From Combretum micranthum (lineage: Eukaryota; Streptophyta; Magnoliopsida; Myrtales; Combretaceae), in NCBI GenBank assembly GCA_024138025.1, contig JAMXBD010000093.1, positions 1,364,001 through 1,428,000 on the forward strand: a stretch of DNA of 64,000 nucleotides, in the 5' to 3' direction. The notes beneath the pieces are model-generated. The model was not told the origin of the DNA and did no database searches. It saw only the letters and a list, made by a program, of their open reading frames with translations. Below, in pieces: positions 28,676 through 45,085 of the stretch. Within the stretch, counting starts at the first letter, position 1. Each line of letters opens with the position of its first letter. The position numbers and the translations under genes were made by a program.

Positions 28676-30679
28676 AGCCCATTTGACATTTTGTTCCTCC
28701 TGTGGCATAGTGCTATTGTTTGAATGTTAGCAGATATGAATTCTTGCATCATTTTGGTCTGAATAATTTTAAACATAAGAAAAGGTTCAGTTTAAACTGT
28801 CCCATAATGTCTTCTGGATGGAAGTTATTATCATGGCCATGGTTGCACGTGCAGTCTGTTGTTACAAACTCTGAAGGTTTTTGAACAACTATAGTAAAGT
28901 TACAAACTTCAAAACAAATCACAGATTGAAGATCTCCATTGTAGATTGAAAGGATGCATGGCCAGTCACGGAATCATATAGAATTATTGAAATGCTCAAA
29001 AAGTCCTGATATTTTGTACCTTAATCAGTATTAATGTTGAGCAAAGGCTAAATGACATGTATCAGCGAAACATCCCAGTTGGTCAAGGAAAACTTCGAGC
29101 TAGTAAAGAAATGTTGTTGGGAACAGATATTTCACAGGGATATAAGTCAACTGCATTAGCCACAGATGTTGAGTTCTCCATCATTTTTGGATTCAACGTC
29201 ATCTTACAGTTTCTTGCTGATCCACAAGATGTCATATCTTGTCCATGTCAGCTATTGTCTTGAGTTAATTATTCAAATCAGGTGCACTCAACACCTCTAG
29301 AGGAGTCAGAGTTAAGAAATACTAGTCTTGAGGGGAACATTATGTGGAATTGGTTTAATAGACAACAACACAACAATGCAGAGATCTGAAACCAAACTGA
29401 GAGCTCTCGCTATAAACCTATCAAAATTCTTTATAAATAATGACCTACTCATCTGAAAAATCAATTCTGTATTTAAACATTATTTTGGCATCATTATAGT
29501 TCTCCGAAATTTGGGTGTTTAGTATCATAAACCAATATTAATTTCATAATCATGTTTCATTCTTGTTATATTGTAGCTCATGTCCTAAATCAAATGGAGG
29601 TCAAATTTCAAAGTTTCAGGTGAGTGGAGACCTGACACACATGGGTTGGACACAACATCAAGGTTAGATTTTTCACGTTCAAAACTTTTCGTGTCCACTT
29701 TTCAAACTTCTAAAAGACATAAACGTGTTACACCATGTATAAATAAATAAAAGACAGATTACTGCCTTTGTTGCTTATTCTTCTAGCATAAACAAACTTA
29801 GATTTTAGCCAAAAAAAAAGTGAAAAACAAACTTAGATATGTTTATAAGAGATCCAATTTTCCCTTGCCTTATATATAAACTGATGAAATCCATCCTCAT
29901 AAGTATACTTGGTCTTCCCACGTTAATTTTACTCTTTTGATCGTCCATCATCCTTCCACACAACGATGATTATATCTTATAAAACAGTAGATAAATAAAT
30001 AGATTAAAGAAATCCATAAAGATAAAATATAATGGACTTCCTATAAACAGAATTTCCTGCTAAGTTAATCGCATTTCGATTTAAATTTTGAATGATATCA
30101 AATTATATTGCTGTACATAGAAGAATGAATAATCTGTGTACCTAAGAATTGTATGAGCATCTCTCTACTCTGAAGTTCCCATATATCATTTTATATCAGC
30201 AAGCAAAAGTTCAGGAAGTAGATATTGTACAATCGTTGTTTGAGGCATGATTCATAGGTTAAAGTAAAAATATCGATTGCCAATTACTTAAAAGGCCCTG
30301 TTGAATATACAAAACAGATACAAAGCAAACTCATGTATCAAAACTTTAAGAAGTACAAAAAAATTGAGATCAGGCATCCAATAGTAATCATTTAGCAAAG
30401 TAAACAGTAAGTTGTATTTCAAAGAACTATAAAGTTCAGTTTCAATATTGTGTGAACAAATCTGAAATAAGAAATCATGTCTTTTAAGAAATTGAGCCAT
30501 AATAGTGTCCCTAATTGCTGGATGATGTTTAAGTCTTGGTTTTCTTGGTGGTGATATTTTTCATTAATTACTTCAAGTAGGCATGAGAACAAATATAATT
30601 CTTAAATTTGAACTGCCTGTTTTGTGATCTAAATTCATCTCACTGCTTTTTAATCTTTGTTCTTTAAGAGCAATACTGG
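28676..30679. other. 3' flank of copy 2 and 5' flank of copy 3
   Basis: The first part (to about 29500) matches the 3' flanks of copies 1 and 3. From about 29590 it matches upstream DNA of copies 2 and 4. The conserved upstream block is at 30473-30512. No independent gene is seen; the frame at 29057-29263 is translated flank. Confidence 0.55.
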
Positions 30680-32065
30680 ATGGTGAAGTAGAGTTTTATT
30701 GTTTTGTTCTTTTAGCATAGCAGGACATGCGAGTATACAAAACACAATAACTTTAGAAGATCTCCTAATTTATAACAAAACTATTAGTTTCACATAATGG
30801 AAAGGATTTTTCAAACCGGGTAATTCTTTGTGATGATATCCAGGAATATGGTATCAGAACGTCTCTCCAACAACAATTGTTTGGGTAGCTGATAGAGAGT
30901 CGCCAATTCCTCAGGTATTTTAAGGTTTACTGGCTGGAGAGTTCTTATCCTTGGTAATGGAAGCAAAATGGTCTTCCAATAGAAACTCATTGGGGTATGG
31001 AATGAGTTCAGCTTCCCGGCTGCTAGATTCTGGAAATCTTATTGTAAGGAAAAATGCAAAGGGTGGTAGCTTTGATTTTGCAGTAAATTGCCCATTAAAT
31101 AGATTCTTGAGCCATGTCCTTAACTGAAAGCATACCCAACTCCTGAAATCTTTGCTATTTGAACAGAATGTAGTCATTGCCAAGAGAAAATGTGCAGGGA
31201 AGGTTAAGAGATGGCCAAGAAATTGCAATCAAGAGGCCTAGGAAAAACTCGACACAAGGGTTGGGTGAGTTCAAGAATGAAGTTCCTTACGTTGCTAAGC
31301 TTCAACACAGCCACAACCTTCTTGGACATGGAAGAGATTATTTTTCTTCTTCTCGTTAGATTTACTGCCTTAAGGCTGCTCATTCAATAGTTTAAACTTG
31401 TAGATATAGCAACAAGTGCATCACATTGACCAGGATAAGGCTTAGCTGTGCAATTTTGAAGTATTCCAAAATTACTCTATGAATACTCTAGTGCATTTGT
31501 ACCATAAAAAAAAAAAAAAAAAAAAGAACAAACAAACTTGGTTAGGGCACTTGTGAAAGTTTTACCAATACTGACAGAAACTCGTCACTTGGAAACAAAT
31601 TTGGATGAAAGAGTCTTGAATTTAGAACCTCCATAATAGCATACTAGATTTGATACCACAAATTATTCTTATAAAAGCTTTGGATCAAATTGAGGTGGTA
31701 TCAAATTTTACGCTAATACAAGTGCGAAGAAAAACTGGTGCAAAGATTTATCCATCTTTTTCTCGGGCTTGGTGACTCTATACACAAGACAGGTCCATCG
31801 AGTTGCTTGATCATCCAATGGGAACTCCTCTAATAAACCTGAAGTTTTGAGATGAATACATGTTGGTGATTCTATGTGTACAGCGAAATCACAGACCAAG
31901 TATGTCCTCGGTAGTTCTTATGTTGGCAAGCGAAAATCCTCTGCCACCACCAGAAGACCCGCTTTCTTTAACGAATGAAATCTGATCCAAGACGATTCAT
32001 CTTCAAGCCAGCCTTAACCATTTTCCAGCAATGAAATTTCAACGTCACTCTTAGCCAATCAATGA
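30680..32065 (+). pseudogene. S-receptor-like kinase, copy 3 (internally deleted relic)
   Basis: A wreck of the same gene. Exon 1 starts at 30680, but the fourth codon is TAG where the other copies have TGG. It continues with lectin-domain traces (near 30840 and 30880) and stops near 31070, where it is fused to the end of intron 3. Exon 4 starts at 31198 and breaks off near 31310, joined directly to the last bases of exon 6 (a 'cacaaccttcttggacat' string). Exon 7 is at 31767-32065 with frameshifts, and its acceptor AG has become GG. The rest of exon 1 and exons 2, 3 and 5 are missing. It belongs with the kinase type of copies 1 and 2. Confidence 0.85.
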
Positions 32066-33366
32066 AAGCCCATTTGACATGAATGTGGGACTAAACCTTT
32101 TTCCTTGACATGACATAGTTCTGCTGTTTAATGAATTTGCATTTAGCCTTGTGTGTGGAAAGATTTCAATATAACAGTGAAGATATATAGAAAAGAGAGA
32201 GAATAAAAACATTTCATGGAATTACCAATTTCTTTTGTCCAGTTGTTGGCAGATATGAATTCTTGCATCATTTTTATCCGAGTGATTCTGAAACATGAGA
32301 AAAGGTTCAATTTAAACTGTCCTGTAACGTATTTTGGATGGAGGTTTTATCATGGCTTGATCGCACATGCAGTCAACTGTTAAAAACTTTTAAGAATTAT
32401 TCAAACAATTATAGAAAACTTACGAAATTGAAAACAAATTACTATTTAATGATCTCCATTTTGGACTGAGAGGTAAGCTGCTCAGAGAATCATATAAAAC
32501 CATTTTAAAATGTGAAATGCTCAAAGAGTCATGAAATTTGGTACCGGAATTCATATTAATCTTGAGCAAAGGGTAAATGATGTGTATGAGAAAAACATCA
32601 TAGTTGGTTAATGTTATAAAATTTGTGGAAGGAGAAACTTCAAACTAATCAAGACAAGTTGTTGGGACCAGATATTTCACTTGCGTATAAATCAGCTGCA
32701 TTAGCTAAGATGTTGAATTCTCCATCAATTTCGTATGGTAGACACCATCTGCAGATTCTTGCCGATCAAAAAGAGGTCATACTTGTCCATATGATAGTTA
32801 TTTTCTTGAGTTAATCTAAGTTAAGAAAGTGCAGTATTAAAGCCCATCATGTTAAAATGGTTTAAGGGACTACAAGACAATGCAGAATTCTTTAACAATA
32901 ATGTCCAGCTCACCTAAAAATTCAATTGTGATTTTAAACTTTATTTTAGTTACAGAATAATCCTCCAAAATCTGAGTGGTCAGTATCATAAACTATTATT
33001 TTTTAACTTTGCATCTGATATGAATTTTAAATTTCTCATGTTAATCCTCCAAAACCGTTCCACATCGTTTTTTAATTTTCTAGTTTCTTTTGCATTTACA
33101 GTTGTAACTTATCCATCATTCCTCATTGACACACAACATCAAGGTTGGAGTTTTCACGCCAGAAACTTTTCATGTCTATTTATTAAACTTCCAGAAGACA
33201 CACACATGTTACAACCATATCTAACTAACTAAAAATCAACAGACATGTTCTTTGACCATCATTTCCTATTTGACTATGTCCATTCTATCTCTTTTAGTTT
33301 CTGCATCATGAATATACTTTCTCCTTCTAATTTAATAGTGCATACTGAGAGAAATAATGTGAAAGC
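32066..33366. other. 3' flank of copy 3 and start of another 5' flank
   Basis: To about 32960 it matches the 3' flanks of copies 1 and 2. From about 33050 it matches upstream DNA of copies 2 and 3. No gene is seen. Confidence 0.5.
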
Positions 33367-33676
33367 TGTAAGGTTTTATTGATACAAAATTTCGAAAATT
33401 TTGTTAAAACACAGCGGAAAAACGAAAACCTTATACCAGTATCCATGTTTCTTGATTAGATCTAAACCAAAAAAAAAAAAAAAAAAAGGTTTCTTGAATA
33501 TATCTTATATTGATGCTTTCAAAACAATCAGCAGATTCGATTTGTAGGAACCGCAGTCTTGCAATCCCCTCTACGGTATCCACACGCGAACGATTGTGTG
33601 CTAGTACTCAAGAACACAAATCCAATTCGTGTCGTCTAATGTGACGTCAAAGAGTCTGACCTAAAAGGCTGTCTAT

Positions 33677-33715
<39 letters not shown>

Positions 33716-34770
33716 TGTAGGAAACCCTAAAGAAATCCTAGAAAATAAATATGATAAGATGTTTATTTAATATTTTATAAAATACATTATTTCATTAAAT
33801 ATTAATTATCTGTCATAATCATTTATTATTCTTAAACTATTTAAGAATAATAAATATAATAATTCCTATAGGTTTAAATATAAACCCATAATATATTTCA
33901 TTCGTTCTTTTGTGTGTGACTCCGTAGGTACACCTAATGTTGGTAGTAAGTCCTAAACACCTTTTAGACCACAAGACATCATTGGTCTCTAGCAAGACAT
34001 TATGTCTACCCAAATTAGGTGAATATCAGCAATTCGATTTTTGTCTGATCTATAATTTATGTCATTATCCTTTTGTCACATGATATCTAGATTGAACATA
34101 AGACATGATCATTCTTATATTGTTCAATCTTATCATTTCTCGATTTCCAAGTGATCTGATAATACAAATGAAATTGAACACACTATCAATTCATTTGAGC
34201 ATGGCCATGCATTTCTCAGTCTCACTTATCGAGAGGCGCAAAGATATCTCTCATAACGAGAGGGACAAATCCCATCTTAATCACTCAACTTCCTCTACAT
34301 GATATACATTATGCCCAAACTTAACCTTTATAATTATCTGGTTAAAGACAACGTTTGATTGAGTTGAAACATAACGTTTCTCATGTTGGAACCTATGGTG
34401 ATTTCAGGTCTAAGGATACATTGACATAATTATTATGAAAATCACTTATGACAATATTCCATGTAGTGATCTCATAGTGGGTCAGTTCAGCACCAGTCAT
34501 CTAATATGTGCCTATGAGTTTTTTTGTATCACCATACAAATAGACATCCCATGTTTACAAATAAAAAATCAAACTAGATTTAATTCATTATTATTCCATA
34601 ATATCATATGAGATAGGAACATTTAGAATAATAAATTATTCATGGATTTCTATTATAAAATAAATATGCAAACAATACAAAAGAAATGCCTCTGTTTATT
34701 TATATATATAAATATATATAAATATCAAATGACAATATCCAGTAATTGGCCTAGGGCATAATCACTATCA
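33367..34770 (-). mobile_element. Probable solo LTR (copia type)
   Basis: 1404 bp with TG...CA ends (TGTAAGGTTTTATTG ... ATCACTATCA). Flanking 5-mers are aaagc and aaagg, a target duplication with one mismatch. The minus strand starts TGATAGTGATTATGCCC, a start I associate with a copia LTR family in plants (from memory). No internal domain and no second LTR are present, as expected after LTR-LTR recombination. An (AT)n run lies at 33681-33711. Confidence 0.55.
33681..33711. repeat. (AT)n microsatellite
   Basis: About fifteen AT dinucleotides inside the probable solo LTR. Confidence 0.9.
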
Positions 34771-34775
34771 AAAGG

Positions 34776-35848
34776 ATTCATGCATGTGGGCCTAAATGAT
34801 GCAAAAAATTGAAGAAAGTCTTGCTCAGCCCTGATCTAGAAGTTAGCACCATATTTGAACAAAGTTATGACACTGTTAGTTTAGTTTCCAGTCATATACA
34901 GCAGTTGAACATTCAAAACCAGGTCATTGTCATGCACTATGTTATGACATAATGCAAAGAAACAAGAAAATACAGTATAAGGACTGGAAAATTTTCTTAA
35001 ATTGATTATTCAAACTAAATGCACTCAACGCTTCCAGTGGATTCTGCGTTAAGAAATTGATGTCTTGAAGGCCATCATGTGGCAGAGAACCGAACTCAAA
35101 ATGAGAGATTCTTCTCTGAAATTACTAAAATCATTTATAAATAATCACCATCTTACTTTTAAATTCAGAACAATTCTCTAAAATACAAAAAAAATGTAGA
35201 TATAATCTAAAAATTCCCATATATCTCTGCAAGATAAAGTTCTGGAAGTAGATATATTCTACCATTCCATATCGTATATATAGTATAATCATATGAGCAA
35301 TGATATAGAGGTTAAGGGATAATTATCGATTGTCAATTATTTGAAGGGCCCTGTTGGATATACAAAACAGACACATATGATAAACAAATAAGATACATAC
35401 AAAAAATAGATGAATTAAACAGCCCCAAATCATTGAGAAATACAATGTTATATTTTTTGATTAGGCATGTAATACTAATTATCTAATAAAATAAATAGTA
35501 AGCTATTTTTCAAAGTACTATATGTTTAGGTTTGTATCACAACCATCTTATCTAAAAGTTTAGATTTATAGATATGGTGTGGACTAACATTGTGCAAAAA
35601 AACTGGAAATAGAAAATCATGCCGTGTAAGAAATTCAACTTTAGTGGGATTTGTTGAATGATGTTTGAGTCTTGGTCAATGGTGTTATAAACATAACAAG
35701 TCAATGAATATTTTTCTTTTATTACTCCAAGTGTGACAAATAATAAATACTATAGATTGATTCTTATTCTCAAACGTGAACTGCCAATTATGAGTACCAA
35801 ATTCATTTAACTTCTGTTTGATTTTATCTCTTTTAAGAGCAAAGCAGC
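34776..35848. other. Ghost 3' flank and 5' flank of copy 4
   Basis: About 34990-35170 resembles the 3' flanks of the kinase copies ('actcaacgcttccag', 'ccatcatgtgg'). It follows 5'-flank sequence (33050-33360) with no gene between them. From about 35200 the sequence is the usual upstream DNA, with the conserved block at 35616-35650. Confidence 0.5.
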
Positions 35849-39438
<3,590 letters not shown>

Positions 39439-40759
39439 AGGGCACAAAATGCTGCATAATTTTGGTTTGAATGTCTTGAAGTGTTAATTTTAAAGTATGG
39501 CCATACATACAGCCATAAACACTTAAATGTAGCAATTTTGGTTAGTTGGTACTGCCTTTAAGGATTAATGTATAATTCTTGCTGAAATTTTATTTGATTT
39601 TTCCTGTCAAAGTACAATGAGCAGGACATCCTTAGGACAAAGTCAATCTGCAATTATGCACTCTGTTTACTCTGACTCAGCTATTCAGTGTTAAAAGGTA
39701 ATAAATATAAAGTTAAACTAAATCAAGAAGTTTAAACTTTTAATGTTGGCAAAAGAAATTTGTGATCTTGATGCAGGAAACATATCATAAAGGTCATCCA
39801 AAAGCTTGAACACATAATCTTTCTTATTAAGGCTACAAACATGTTGAAGCAACTTTATCCGTAAGAACTGCTGGATAGTAATGTGGAATAGGACCACAGT
39901 TGTGCTTAACAAGTGGTATAATTATAACAGTTGTGTTCAATTTATTCCCAGCATCCTCAATGGAGGTCATATGTATATCAAAACTGAAGTTGTGAGACAA
40001 ATCTATGTTGCTATATTATGTTTGCAATTATTACAAAATCCTTGCAACTGTTTGCATACTACCTGGTTTGCAATCTCTAATTCTGGAGCTGGAGTTACAG
40101 CATAGGGAACCGGTAAATTTTTGTATTCCACCTTATAATATTAAATTTCTGAATATCAAAATCTACAGGCATTATATCTTATATCTCATTCAAGATTTAT
40201 CTCATATAACATCTTCCATAGATTGAGAACTAAGACATACAAAGAGATGAGACAGGAAAAAGAAATAAATAAGGAAATATTTTAAATTTTCTTTTTAATG
40301 ATGGATTTAAGTTATGGTTTTCCTTATTTATTTTATTTTATTTTTATAGAACATAGAAGGTATTATTATTATTATTATTATTATTTTTTACGAGATATTT
40401 GCATGTTTACAATTTGTTACAAAAAAATTTATTATTGCAAAATCGTATATTAGACAGGTGATTTTTTATTTTACTCAAAAATTGCTTGTTTAAATTGTAA
40501 TTTAGGATAGCGTATATACTTTTGAAAATCGCGGATAATAATTGCAATTTTAAATATGTTTTGAAAATCATTTTTATTACTGATGTAGGACGCATAATAG
40601 GATTAAATTATTGGTGCAGGTAAAAAAAAAAAAAAAAGACATGCGATTATTTTAGGAAGATTACAATTTCTCTTTCTAGATTTAATAGAATCAATATTAT
40701 TTTAATAGCAGCACTATCTTTTTTAATAGGATTAATATAAAAGTTTTCAAGGTCTTCAA
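39439..40759. other. 3' flank of copy 4, then AT-rich DNA
   Basis: 39440-40060 parallels 49212-49840 after copy 5 and ends in a kinase exon-7 relic. 40250-40740 is AT-rich, with a (TTA)n run near 40363-40385 and an A-run near 40622. No gene is seen. Confidence 0.5.
39979..40040 (+). pseudogene. Relic of a kinase exon 7 (downstream of copy 4)
   Basis: A short in-frame stretch, TEVVRQIYVAILCLQ, resembles the exon-7 string AEVLRSIHVGLLCVQ of the full copies. Flanking sequence is not kinase. The same relic lies after copy 5 at 49777-49840, so it was inside the unit that duplicated. Confidence 0.5.
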
Positions 40760-40775
40760 TACAAGGATTTTGTTT

Positions 40776-43354
40776 GTAATACTTGTCAGTTGGCTAAATT
40801 TCATAGACTTCCTTTTACTTGTAGTGAATCTATTTCTTCTTTTCCTTTTCATTTACTTCATATAGATGTTTGGGAACCCTGTCATATCCCAACCTTGTCT
40901 GATGCTAAATGCTTTCTTACAATTCTTGATGATTGTACTAGGTCCACATGGACTTATTTGATACATCATATGTCTCAAGCAAGTTCTCTTTTTAGTCATT
41001 TCTTTAAATGCATCTCTAACCACTTTGATATTTGTCCTAAACACGAATAATGGAGGAGAATTTCTATCCACATCATGTTAGTCTTTGTTTCATTTTTTGG
41101 GAATTATACATCAACGCAAAATAACCTATACACCACAACAAAATGGGAAGGTTGAGAGAAAACATAGATACTTAGTTGACATTGCAAGGGTTCTACGATT
41201 GCATACAAATTTGCCAAAAGAATTTTGGGGGAATGTATTCTTACAGTCACATTTCTTATAAACCGATTGCCTACTTCAATTCTTTGTTAGAAATACCATT
41301 TAGAAATTGTTTGGTAAACCTCCATCCTATGACCACTTAAAAGTTTTTGGCTGCCTTTGTTTTGCTCGGAAGCACATACCAACCAATGACAAATTTAACC
41401 CCCACAATGCACGATGTGTTTTCTTGGTTATGATCGTGCTAATTGTGATTATAAGGTTTATGATCTTGAGCACAAGAATATGTGTCTCTCAAGATGTTGT
41501 TTTCTTTGAAGCTCATATTCCTTTCAAAGAAAATGCTTTATCTGACATGGAAATTTCTGCTCTTCTGCATCTACATGTTCCTCTATGTCATGGTTATTCT
41601 GAGTCTGCTATCCCTACTGTTGATACTCAAAATGATACACATATGTCTGTTGTTGAACCTTCCCTTGATGACATTGTGTTGCAAAGATCAACTAGAACTA
41701 GACAAATACAAAGATGGATCCAAGACTTTGTTCATTTCGTTGATTCTACCCTTCCTTTGGACTTTTCTTCAAAATCTTTATGCCCTTTATTCAACCCACA
41801 TTCTTTTGCGTCTTACCCACATGGTTATGTTGCATGATTTGCTAATATCTTAACAATACGAGAACCATCTTCTTGTTTATAGGAAACTAAACATCAAGAA
41901 TGGGTTGATGCTATATAACATTGATTACATGCTTTAGAAGTAAAAGATACATGAGAGCTTACTTCTCTTCCTCTTGGTAAGAAAGCAATTGGTTCGAAGT
42001 GGGTTTACAAAGTTAAATGTCAGCCTGATGGGGTGTTGAACACTACAAAGCTTGGTTAGTTGCTAAGGGATTTACTCAAATTGAATGAGAGGATTATAAT
42101 GAAACTTTCTCCCCTGCTGTGAAGCTAGATTTTGTTCGAGTGGTTCTAGCTGTTGTTGCAAGTTCTAAGTGCCACTTTATCAAATTGATATAAATAATGC
42201 CTTTCTTCATGGTCGTTTAGATGAAGAGATTTATATGCTTCCCCTACATAGTTATACTAAAGCTCATTCATCACAAGTTTGCCATCTTAAATGCTCTTTA
42301 TATGGCCATAAGCAAGCTGCACGCCAATGGAATATTGAGCTTTCTAATTACTAGATTTCACATGGTTTTGCTCAATCTCCTCATGATCACTCTTTGTATA
42401 TAAAGTTTTCTTCAGCTGGTTCTCTTGTTGTGTTATTATACATAGATGATATGTTCATTATAGGCACTAATTCTTTGGGTGTTTCAGCTTTAAAGAAAGG
42501 CTTACATGATACATTTACAATCAAGGATCTTAGGCTAGCAAGATACTTTTTTGGGTCTCAAGCTTTGTCATGTAGGGGACGGTCTTTCTATCAATCAACG
42601 TAAGTTCATTATTGACGTTTTAATTGATGCGGGGTTACTAGCTGCTAAGCTTGCTTTGACACCTTTGCCTCATAGGTTTAAGGCTTCTGTGGATTAAGGA
42701 GATTTGCTTGATGATCCATCATTTTATAGACGTTTAATTGGTAAACTTTTGTATGCCACTATGACTTGGCCTGATATTACCTTTGGCGTTCATTGCTTAA
42801 GCTAGTTTGTTGCACATTCTTGCGTCTCTCATTCGTGTGCTGCTTTTCATTTGTTGTGCAATCTCAAAGGCATGGTTGACTTGGGGCTTTTCTATTTTTC
42901 TAATAGTCCATTGATTTTAAGTGGTTTTAGTGATGTTGATTGGGCTGCTAATACACATGATCGCAAGTCGATTTCTCGTTATTGTATGCTGCTGAGTACT
43001 TCCTTAATTTCATGGAAATTTAAGAAACAAAGCACCATCTCCAACTCTAGCACTGAAGTTGAGCACCGCAGTCTTGCCTTTGCAACCAAAGAACTTTTAT
43101 GGCTCTCATATCTCTTACGCGATCTGTACGTTCATGTTTCACTTCCTCTTTCTTTGTCTTGTGATAATCGTTTTACTCTATTGATTGCATCCAACCCATG
43201 TCTACACGGACAAACAAAACATATCAATATTGATATTCACTTTGTTTGTGATCATATTCAGGGTGGTTTTCTTAATGTTCAACACATTTCCTCCAAAGCT
43301 CCTTTACTGCAACATCTTTGCTCCAAGTTGTCTCTCCATAAACATCCAACTTGA
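40776..43354 (+). pseudogene. Copia pol remnant (integrase, RT, RNase H)
   Basis: Integrase: zinc-binding 'CNTCQLAKFHR' near 40776 and 'HIDVWEP' near 40860. Reverse transcriptase: 'QIDINNAFLHG' near 42178 and the catalytic box YIDD near 42438-42449. RNase H: 'DVDWAANTHDRKS' near 42936 and 'TKHINIDIHF' near 43216. Several stops and frame changes separate the pieces, so no functional polyprotein is encoded. Confidence 0.75.
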
Positions 43355-43364
43355 GAGGGGAATA

Positions 43365-43575
43365 TGAGGATATATCAAATCAGATTAGTTTTATATACTT
43401 AGTTTCTTTAATTTATGTGCTTGACATTTGTCAGTTTGTAATAGGCTAATAGAATAGTATATGTATCTTGTATCCAAACAAACTAAAACAGAATGGAGAA
43501 CCAAACTTTCATTTCCACTTTCTTCTTCAACAGAAACTACTTCTCTGTTCTTCAACGCTTGGTGAACACATAACA
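43365..43575 (+). repeat. 3' LTR-like end of the truncated copia element
   Basis: 211 bp directly after the purine tract, starting TGAGGATAT and ending CATAACA. With no second LTR to compare, the ends are inferred. Confidence 0.45.
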
Positions 43576-43667
43576 AATCAATTCCTTACAATATATATAA
43601 TAGCTCACATCATATCTATGAATTCAAACTTTTAGATTAGATAGTTGAGGTATTAAACTTAACACTC

Positions 43668-44283
43668 CTCAAGCCAGCCAGAACCATTTCCAACAATGAA
43701 ATTTTAGCATCACTACTAGCCCATGAATAAAAGCCTACTTGACGTGATATTTATATCAAATGTAGGACGAAACCTTGTTCCATGCCATGACATAGTGCTT
43801 TTTTTTTTTTAATGAATTTGTATTTAGCCTGTATGAGAAAAAAATTACAATAACAACGCGAAGATAAATGGAAAAAGAGAGAGAAAACTAAAACATGATA
43901 TAATTTGGTTTCATTAAATTACCACATCACTATTGTCTAGTCGTTAGCAGATATAAATTCTTGCATCATTTTGGTCTGAAGGATTCCATACATGAGAAAA
44001 GGTTCAGTATAAATTGTCCTGTAATAAATTTTTCAGTGGAAAGTATTATCTTGGCTCTGGTTGCACATGCAGCTAGTTGTTAACAACTTTTAAGAATTTT
44101 ACAAACAACTATAGAAAAGTTACAAACTTGAATCATATAAAAATATTTTTTAGAATGCGAAACGCTCAAGGAGTCCTGAAATTTGGTCCTTAATTAGTAT
44201 TAATCTTGAGCAAAGGGTAAATGATGTGTATGAGCAAAACATCATAGTCAGTCAATGGTCTAACATTTGTGGAAGGAGAGATC
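43668..44283 (+). pseudogene. Remnant of another kinase copy (end of exon 7 plus 3' flank)
   Basis: 43668-43725 matches the last codons of exon 7 of copies 2 and 3 ('aagccagcc', 'caatgaaat'). What follows, to 44283, matches their 3' flank (about 32090-32640), including the 'gagcaaagggtaaatgatgtgta' region. Everything upstream of it in the gene is gone, replaced by the copia element and unrelated DNA. Confidence 0.7.
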
Positions 44284-45085
44284 CATCGCAGCCAGGAAAC
44301 AACATCGCAGCCACAAACAAACCTAGCCACCCGACCCCAAACCAGCAAACAACACCCCATCGCAGCCACCTAAAACCACCACCTAACGACCCATCTCCGC
44401 CGCTTACCCATCTTTAACAAATCAAACATTACCTCCACCACCACCCGAATCGTCATCACATCCAGCTCCACCACACCCCACTTCCTTCAGAAACTACTCA
44501 CCAACCCCAATCCGAAACCACCCAAGCTCACCACCATCAAACACAATCTTCACCACCGCGATTAACAGATTCAACCAAACCAAAGTTGTGACTCACCCAT
44601 CGATCATCACCATCCCCCCCCACCTGAGAAAGCCACCGCGAGAGAAGAAACCAGAACCCAGCCCGACTTCTTGCCTTGAGCCGACCTGTATCCGTCGGTG
44701 CTCCAAGGTCCAATAGTCGCCTTCTCACCAACCCCAATTCGATGTTTTTATCTTTTTTTTTTTTTTTAATTTCCTGATTTAGTCAATTTTTTTTATATTA
44801 TTTATTATTGAGTATTATTTAGTTGTCATCAGTGATGGAGATTACGAAGTCTTGGCTCGGTGATGGAGATCCATGGTTGAGATGTTACGTTTGTTTTAGG
44901 GTTTATGAAAGGGACTTTTGGTTCTGTGCTTGATCGAGGTGTGCTGTTCTGAGAAGGTGTGTTTTGGTTTGCTTTTTATTTTAAAATAGGCACGTGACTT
45001 GATGGACTACCGTTAATTTTTTAACAGAACATAATGATGTGTTTCACAGGGAAAGTTTCTGTCAAAAAAGACAGGGCACTTATTT
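44283..45085. other. C-rich insert of unknown origin
   Basis: The 3'-flank homology of the kinase unit breaks at about 44283 and 5'-flank homology starts near 45090. Between them, 44285-44745 is C-rich (many 'ccacc' and 'cgcagcc' strings) and is followed by a T-run at 44752-44768. No domain is seen in any frame. It could be the leader of a transposable element or a captured gene fragment. Confidence 0.4.

Larger units (their letters stand above)
40760..43575 (+). mobile_element. 5'-truncated Ty1/copia retrotransposon
   Basis: Integrase, reverse transcriptase and RNase H are present, followed by a purine tract (ttgagagggg) and a 3' LTR-like segment (43365-43575, TGAGGATATATC ... ACACATAACA). 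The 5' LTR, gag and protease are missing. It lies between kinase copies 4 and 5. Frames are broken throughout. Confidence 0.75.
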
